From: Hesseltinella vesiculosa
Lineage: Eukaryota > Mucoromycota > Mucoromycetes > Mucorales > Cunninghamellaceae
Direction of reading: 5' to 3'
Assembly: GCA_002104935.1 (NCBI GenBank)
Contig: MCGT01000016.1
Span: forward strand, 62,001 to 126,000
Length of the DNA stretch: 64,000 bases
The position numbers were made by a program, and so were the translations under genes. The stretch's first letter is position 1, and every line of letters begins with the position of its first letter. Under the pieces are notes generated by a model that worked only from the letters and a program-made list of their open reading frames with translations, did no database searches and had not been told where the DNA came from. Below, one piece after another: positions 57,601-64,000 of the stretch.

Positions 57601-58228
57601 TTATTTTGAGGCAACATCGGCAAGAAAGCCATTGATATCACGATTCCACATTCTAATATGAGGCGTGCCTAGGTAAGAAAGAGGATATGAATGCAAGCCG
57701 GGGACATCGATGCTCTTACCATCCTCCAAAAAGGTTTCCTCGTCACCTTTTTCCACCACAAAACCAGCCTTTTCATAGAAGCCTTGTTTGTCGTACTGGG
57801 CATTGAGCACAATTTCTTTCATACCCCGTTCAGCAGACTCTTTTAATAAGAATTGAACCAGCCGTTTCCCAAGAGCCAGGCCACGAGCTTCACGAAGGAC
57901 AGCCAACCGACCCAGCTTGCCCACACTGTCGCTCACGGGAATTAAGCGGATAGTACCTACTGGTATACGGCTTGTTGTTCCGTCGTCTTCAGTCTTATCA
58001 CAAGTAGCCACCCAGTTGAAACTCTTGTCATTGTATTCACTGTATAAAAATGAAGGGGTCAACTCTTTTGCAGAGGCGGATTAGTTCGTTGTTATTTTAC
58101 TCGTCAGTTTCGGTGTGAAGTGGGTACTTTTGTTCATTGACAAAAACTGTGATGCGCACTTGCATACATAGGTCAAATTTGTCCTTTGTATCGGCGTATT
58201 CAACAATGCAATTGGAATAGGTCGTCAT
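57601..58228 (-). CDS. GNAT-family N-acetyltransferase
   Basis: Small acetyl-CoA-dependent acetyltransferase, about 171 aa. Exons (minus): 58228-58101, 58039-57720 and 57668-57601. The N-terminus reads FDLCMQVRITVFVNEQKYPL, typical of fungal GNATs. The acetyl-CoA loop is LGRLAVLREARGLALGKRLV (R/Q-x-x-G-x-G/A version), followed by LNAQYDKQGFYEKAGFVV and the end TPHIRMW. The last intron (57669-57719, 51 nt) is stop-free in frame, so retention would add 17 residues; the spliced version fits the family better. A 5' leader intron seems present around 58235-58320. Substrate unknown. Confidence 0.85.
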
Positions 58229-58778
58229 GGCTATGGTCTACTTCGAAAAAAAAAAAAAAAAAATAGGATTCGAGTCATCGAATTTGAAGCCAGCCACATT
58301 TTTTTCAATGGCTCACCAGCAGTACGTTGGGGCCAGCACTATGAAAAATTAGATTTTGTGGCAAGAAATTGGAGAAAAGAATGGCTTTGGTAGTACAGGC
58401 GATGAAACGTTACACAAAGTCGAGTCGAAAGATCGACAGCAATTTCATTAAACAGAAAGAGAGAGTGCTACTGTGGTTTATGACGATATACTTTCTTCTT
58501 AATGATTAAAAGAATTAGGACGATAAAAAGAAAAAAGAAAAAGGAGGAAAAACAATTAAAAAAGGATGAATGCAAAAGCGTTTTCAGGGACGCTCCAAAT
58601 GAAACGAGGCAGAAGATGATCGCAACTTCATTCTCCGCCTCCCATTTTTTTTTTTTTTTTTTTTGGGCCATGTTTTTTTTTGAGCTGCGTCCCTTTTTTT
58701 CCCCTTCTTCCAACCTCTTTTTTTATTGCCCTTTTTACCCATTCTGGTCTTTGCATTCGCAATAGATAGAGTTATTTA
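58229..58778. promoter_or_regulatory. Divergent region, GNAT / SLC41 genes
   Basis: 550 bp between divergent starts. Includes a probable 5' leader intron of the GNAT gene and long A (58243-58262) and T (58647-58664) runs. No other gene. Confidence 0.4.
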
Positions 58779-60959
58779 ATGAGCCACTTTACAACCAAGA
58801 ATGACTATATTGAATTATCCCCCGCATTAAACGAAGATGATGAACCTCCCGATATACGACGCGATCAGTATTCTTTGGAAGGAAAACGGAGTGCCTCCAT
58901 CCATCGTGCGAGCATGGAAGCTTTACTGGAAGAAGCCACTCACTTGGAACCCAATCCTGCCTCTCACCCATGGCGTTTGATTGTTCAGGTAAAAAAGAAA
59001 ACCTTCCTCCCCTCCTTTTTTTTTTTATGACTGAACCTAGACACTCCTTGGACGGCACCTCCTTAAAATATTCCATCCCGTATTTCTTACTGACGCAATA
59101 CCAATTTATTTTATTTTTGGTCTTCTTTCTTTTTTGACTATGTTTATCTTTGATGGATATTACCTTTCTATTTGAACTGTGTTACCTTGGTCTGAACGCT
59201 TATGCATATCTTGTTCAATCCTTGAAATCGTCTGCCTATGTCCTACCTTTATTCACACAGTCACTGCCCTCTTTGATCATCTCTTTGATTGGTTTGGTGG
59301 TAGCCGGTGTCCTGATGGACGAGTACCAGGTAATGAATTAGATTCAGGGCAACCTTTTTTTTTATTATTACTTTATTTTTGCGTTACTCTTGTTTCGTGC
59401 TGAGGAGGCTGTACGGATGAGCTGATTTTATATTTTTAGCACTGGCAAGTCTTTGTGAACACTTCTGAACTGTTTATCCTTCTGCCGATTTTGCTCAATC
59501 TCAAAGGAAATCTGGAAATGATTCTTGCCTCGCGCTTCTCGACCTCGGTAAGAAACAAGCAAGGTGAACTGTTCGCTCTTACAGATTTCCGCTCTCTCTC
59601 TCTCTCTCTCTCCCTTTGCTGTTTTTGGATTAGGCTAACATGGGTGAATTAGATTATGGCTCCTCACGCAAGTCATTAATGCTTGGTAATTTAGCTTTGT
59701 TACAAGTGCAGGCATTGGTTGCGGGTGCCATTGCAGGCTTGGCATCCTTTGCCTTGGGTGTGCTGACTCGACCAGACACTGGAGGCTCCTACTACGAAAG
59801 CGTGTACATGACTGCTTGTTCCATGGTGTCAGCCTCCTTCTCGAGTGCCATTCTTGGAGTTTTTATGTGTGCCTTGATTCTTATTTGTCGCCAATACCGT
59901 ATCAACCCAGGTAACGTACAAAAAAGAAAGCTCAGAGAAGAAACTCAATTTTTTTTTTTTTGCAGACAACATCGCCTGCCCACTTGCCTCGGCCACAGGG
60001 GATGTGGTCACTCTGATTTTATTGGCCGGCTGTGCTATGATTCTCCAAGATCACATGGGTAGGATGCCAAATTTGGATTTTATGCCAATGGACACTCCTT
60101 TTGCCCCACAGAAATTGGAAAGTCTCACACTTGAGTTTTTTTTTCTTAGAGACCTTGATGAGCACTTTTGTGTTCCTGTCTATGCTCCTGGCTGTCCCTT
60201 TCTTTGGCGTCATTGTTTGGAGAAACAAGCGCATCAAACAACTGCTTTTCGCTGGATGGACGCCAATCGTCATTGCCATGGTGATTTCCAGGTAGGCTCA
60301 TAAAAAAAAAACGAGCATAACTCATCCACCTCTTTGTATATATAGTCTTGCAGGTGTGGTATTGGAGCATTACGTAGAAAAGTACAAAGGGATTGCTTTG
60401 CTGACGCCTGTGCTGATTGGTGTGGCTGGTAACCTTGGATCGATTTATGTATCGAGAATCAGTACGTGCTTGCATCAGGACACCGAGGAAGACTACGCTT
60501 CTGTGGAGCGCGCCCTATTCTTGATGAACATACCTGTGCAAGCCATCTTCTTGCTGATCATCTGGGCCTTTAATATGGGCGATCTGGACTACAACTTTTG
60601 GTTCTTTTTGACCTACATGATGGTGAATTTAATCTGTGTAGGTTTTTTTTTTACCTGCGACGCGTCTGCTCACTCTCTTTTTTTTTTTTGTTTGGGCATA
60701 GACGTTCATCTGCTTAAAAGTAGGTAAATGGATGACCTTGTCTTTTTGGAAAATGGGCTACGATCCTGACAACTATGTGATTCCGTACTTGTAAGTAACC
60801 GAGCGTTGACAGAGAGGTTGTCCTGACCGTTTTACTTTTTGCGTATGAAGAACGGCAACCATTGACGCCATTGGCACAGTACTTCTTGTGGCAACCTTTT
60901 CGCTGCTGACAAGCTCAGGTGCCAGCAATATGCAGATGCCGGCACAACCAACCAATTAA
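58779..60959 (+). CDS. SLC41/MgtE-like divalent cation (Mg2+) transporter
   Basis: Multi-span membrane protein related to animal SLC41 magnesium transporters, about 462 aa. Exons: 58779-58988, 59261-59329, 59440-59547, 59634-59910, 59966-60058, 60150-60291, 60346-60637, 60702-60790 and 60851-60959. A soluble N-terminus ([16 protein letters not shown]) leads to two MgtE-like halves with paired signatures: [20 protein letters not shown] then STSANMGELD in the first, and [20 protein letters not shown] then ISTCLH in the second. [20 protein letters not shown] marks the repeat centre. The first intron as read is 272 nt, unusually long, and contains an open stretch (59041-59160); an extra exon cannot be excluded. 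Confidence 0.88.
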
Positions 60960-61206
60960 CCTTGCCCTTACATTATTATTATTTTCTCTCAAGATACCAT
61001 ATTTTACATACACTTGTTTGCTTGCATCCTCTCCTCCCCTCTCACTCCTTCTCATCTTCTTTCTCTCTCTTCTGATTCCCTCCTCTTTCTTGCTGACATT
61101 TTTTTATTAGCTCTTTTATTAGCTGTATCAAATTTTTCAATGTTGTATACTTTTTTCTTTTTCACTCATCCTCATGCGCAGCATCTGCCCAAATAAAAAG
61201 CAATCC

Positions 61207-62846
61207 ATGCCCACTCCTCGTCTCTTTCGGAGTCGGGTTCCGTTTTGGAAATTGGCTTCTCAAAAAAAAAAAAAGGTACGCCAAGACAAGGTTTCACAGC
61301 TTTCTTTCTCTTTTTTCTTTCATCTCACAGATAACAATGTTAAAGAACTCCACCTGGAGTAAGCAACGACCAATGATTATGGTGACATTGTAGAGTTACT
61401 TTTCAACTAACACAGCTTTTCTCTTGGTTTTTTTTTGACACCATGATCTAGAATTAGAAGAAACCAACCTGGTCAACTTTGGGTCCGACCTTGAAAAGCA
61501 ACATCGTAAAGAAGAAGGTGCCTTGGAAACAGCCTGGAACTATGAAGGCTCAGTCATTGGCCATCAGCAGTAAGTATTGTCATGTGCATTGAAATGCCCC
61601 ATCATAGTTGCTCATCCATTGATTTTGTAGAGGCTTTTGGATTTGGCGAGTGCAAGCTTTCAATTTGATCAAGGTACCTGAAACCCAATTCGGTCAATTT
61701 TATCAAGGCGACAGCTATGTTTTGCTCAAGGTGAGGTGCAAGAGAAAATGGCTGTGATAGGCCGCTGATCGTTTCTCTTTACTTAGTCGACGCAAAAGAA
61801 GGACTCGGATGCTTTGGTTCATAATGTTCATTTCTGGCTTGGCCGGGAAACAAGTCAAGACGAAGCTGGGACGGCTGCCTACAAGACCGTTGAACTAGAT
61901 GACTGTAAGTGGCTGGAAGAAAGAAAAAATACCCACAGACTCATCTTCATTGCCATTTTTTTTTTAATCACGGTAGTCTTGGATTCGCTAGCAACGCAAC
62001 ATCGCGAAGTGCAACGCCACGAGTCAAGCTTGTTCAAGTCCTATTTCAAGTCATTGACTTATTTGCAAGGCGGCTTTGCCAGTGGTTTCAACCATGTGGA
62101 AAAGGAAGAATTGCGTACGCGTTTACTTCGTGTCCACCGACCTTCGTCTCTGGATGGCACCCACACGCAAAACGCTGTGGTCATTTCCGAAGTGCCTACG
62201 GCGGCTGGCAGCCTGAACGCCCAAGCTGTGTTTGTCTTGGATACAGGTGATGTTGTCTACGCTTGGCAAGGTCAACATGCTCGCGGTGTGGAAAAGGCCA
62301 AGGCTGCTGAGTTCATTGCCCAGCTGATCAGTGAACGCAACGGCAAGGGATCCATGGTTGTCATTGGTAAAAGAGAAAAAAGAAGACCCCACCTACACCC
62401 AGAGAGATGGACGACTTATTTTCTTTTAAAAAGAACAAAATGCTGGTGGTCAAAAAGCGTTCTGGGATGCTCTTGGTGAAGCGGAACAAGACGTCCAAGA
62501 AGAAGACAGTGACGAAGATTTGCGCAAGGACGAAGGCCGACCCAAGAGCTTGCTTCGTCTGCATGCCAACATGCTGGGTAAATTGAAATTGGACGAAGTG
62601 TGTCAAGGAAAGCTCAGCAAGAAAATGCTGTCCAGTGAAGATGTGTACTTGGTGGACGCTACGCACCAAGTGTTTGTATGGATGGGCAGCAATGCCAGCC
62701 GCAAGGAACGTCGCTTTGGATTACACTATGCGCAAGAATACCTCAAGTCCTCGGGCTTACCTCCCTACACGCCCATATGCCAATTGCTGCAAGGCGGTGA
62801 GGATGAATTATTTGAATCCCAGTTTGAAGAATGGCAAGGCTGGTGA
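61207..62846 (+). CDS. Severin/fragmin-type gelsolin-family actin-binding protein
   Basis: Ca2+-regulated actin severing/capping protein with three gelsolin repeats, the size of Dictyostelium severin. Exons: 61207-61275, 61331-61358, 61452-61569, 61631-61730, 61787-61904, 61977-62366 and 62434-62846, about 411 aa. The conserved start MLKNSTWKLEETNLVNFGSD lies in exon 2, so translation may instead begin at 61337. Repeat 1: GFWIWRVQAF, YQGDSYVLL, HFWLGRETSQDEAGTAAYK. Repeat 2: LRTRLLRVHRP, VFVLDTGDVVYAWQGQ. Repeat 3: LSSEDVYLVDATHQVFVWMG then SNAS. Each carries the expected D/E residues for type-2 calcium sites. Gelsolin-family proteins are scarce in fungi. Confidence 0.9.
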
Positions 62847-63047
62847 TCACGAGAATACTTGTATAAATGTATTTTTTTTTTTTACCACCGTGTGATCTAT
62901 TGCATGGTGCCTCACCTCCTCTTGTTGCGCCTTTGTTTTGTATTTCAGAAATAACCAAACCAGCGTTTATTTCATCGATTCCTTTTTCTTTTTTTGTACA
63001 GTTGGAGGCAGTGGCGTAGGAAAAGGGCAGCAGGTTTTTTTTTTTTT
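62847..63047. other. Convergent intergenic region, severin / DUF3295 gene
   Basis: About 200 bp with T-rich runs (62871-62883, 63034-63048). No gene. Confidence 0.5.
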
Positions 63048-64000
63048 TCACCAGCCATGAAAACTTTCCACCCAGCCTGGATCGGAAGCATAATTTTTTC
63101 TGTAGTTTCTAGTTGTAGTATGGTGATGGAGATTAGAGGTGGTGGGTAGGACGGGAGCGGTTTGAGTAGATTTGGGACGAGGTGGGAGTGGATAGGAACG
63201 ATTGGTATAAAGGTGCTTTTGTTGGTACCGTTCCCAGACGAGGCCTTGCCGTAAACTTTCCGAGAGCTCCTTTTTCAGCAAATGATCATTCATGATGGAA
63301 CCAACTCGAAGATGGGGAGGAGGGTGGTGTTTTGGCAAAGATGGAGGCGGAGCAAACGAAGCGGATGGCGTGGAAGTCTTTGACAACAAGGCAGAGAGCA
63401 GCGAAGGTTGTTGGGTGCAGGGCCGGGGCGGAGTTTTTTCAAAGCATTGCGTCTTCGAGGCGCTGGCTGACCGAGGCAGCATGATAATATCCTCGTCCGA
63501 GATATAATCATCATCGTCTTCGTCGTCCAGATAATCGTCATCATCAAAGTCTTCGTCGTCACTTTGATGTGAAGAGTGGCAGAGGGAGGGGGTCGTGGTG
63601 CGACTGGTGGGTTGCTGGGAGGAAATCGGAGAGTCGATGTTTGTTGTTGTTTGGGTGGTGCTGGTAGTACTTGAAGGGGATGGGGGCCAATCGACCACAT
63701 GATCATGCTGGGTTTGTTTCGCTTGTGGGACCTCGTGGCAGGCATCACCAGCTGACAGTGACAAGAAAGGTTGGACAGCCAGTTTCTTTTTTTGATGCCA
63801 CAGCCGCCATGACAAATTTTCCAATCGAGTTCCATCATGTAAATGAGATTTACATTTTGAGAAGACTGGTGAGAAAAAAAAAAAGTTGAGGTGCTCTCAT
63901 TTTTGATTGACAGCTTTTATTTTTATACACAGGACCCTTTTTTTCTTTACCTGACCAAAGAGAAGGCAATTCGTCAACGTCTTCCAAATGGAAAGACTGA
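63048..64000 (-). CDS. DUF1752/DUF3295 fungal protein, 5' end outside window
   Basis: Partial gene read from 63951-64000 (partial exon) and 63865-63048. The junction builds the DUF1752 motif: LEDVDELPSLWSVFSKCKSH then GTRLENLSWRLWHQ, the block also found at the N-terminus of AreA-type nitrogen GATA factors. A long acidic, Ser/Thr-rich middle (DEDFDDDDYLDDEDDDDYIS) follows, then DUF3295-like ELSESLRQGLVWERYQQKHL, and a tail ending DPGWVESFHGW. No GATA zinc finger is present, so it is not AreA. Proteins with this pair are linked to nutrient signalling in fungi; role here is inferred only. Confidence 0.8.

Noticed and set aside
1..64000. tRNA, rRNA or CRISPR features
   Set aside because: No B-box-like tRNA pattern, rRNA stretch or regularly spaced short repeats were recognised; CRISPR is not expected in a eukaryotic genome.

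Overview
The window looks like nuclear DNA of an early-diverging filamentous fungus, most likely Mucoromycota and probably Mucorales. Genes sit close together on both strands and are cut by many 50-100 bp introns with T-rich 3' ends and GT/AG borders. Coding regions are moderately GC-rich and the gaps carry long A or T runs. The protein set fits: isocitrate lyase, Cym1, Uso1, topoisomerase III, sulfate permease, ATG27, LEM3/CDC50, MIOX, severin-type gelsolin and SLC41. Exon boundaries were worked out by hand from reading frame, splice sites and family similarity; there are no transcript data.

Layout. 1-2210: C-terminal half of the Golgi tether Uso1/p115 (5' end outside). 2960-3684(-): DNAJC12-like J protein. 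4407-8168(+): mitochondrial presequence protease Cym1. 8755-9775: three tandem ~342-bp units. 9918-12279(+): member of an unrecognised protein family. 13836-15678(+): isocitrate lyase. 16513-19373(-) and 19501-20724(+): topoisomerase III and an FKBP-TPR protein, head to head. 21091-23847(-): sulfate permease. 24348-25807(-): Spp2/GPKOW splicing factor. 26444-27250: large inverted-repeat element. 27606-29072(+): bZIP factor. 29190-30502(-) and 30696-32202(-): ATG27 and LEM3/CDC50. 32516-33509(+): myo-inositol oxygenase. 34843-38753(+): Hos4-like ankyrin protein. 38906-40214(-): Mcr1. 40614-41592(-): WBP4-like splicing protein. 41948-43217(-): GDP-mannose pyrophosphorylase. 45347-47387(+): sugar porter. 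47388-53688: a gene-poor accessory region with relics of the 9918 gene family, interrupted by an integrase ORF followed by a gag-like ORF. 53689-54444(+): intronless secreted DUF3472 protein. 54568-57481(-): APC/C subunit Cdc16. 57601-58228(-): GNAT acetyltransferase. 58779-60959(+): SLC41 cation transporter. 61207-62846(+): severin/gelsolin. 63048-64000(-): DUF1752/DUF3295 protein running off the end.

Most genes are unrelated housekeeping genes with no operon-like logic. Secretory and membrane functions recur (Uso1, LEM3, ATG27, GDP-mannose synthesis), as do mRNA splicing functions (Spp2, WBP4).

The most unusual part is 47.4-53.7 kb: an intact D,D35E integrase ORF overlaps a downstream gag-like ORF by ATGA, with no reverse transcriptase or visible LTR, and it lies inside a decayed paralogue of the 9918-12279 gene. 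Other points of interest are the dispersed/fold-back repeat family, the tandem triplication, a probable GC-AG intron, a probable split start codon, and a bZIP intron that could be retained in frame.
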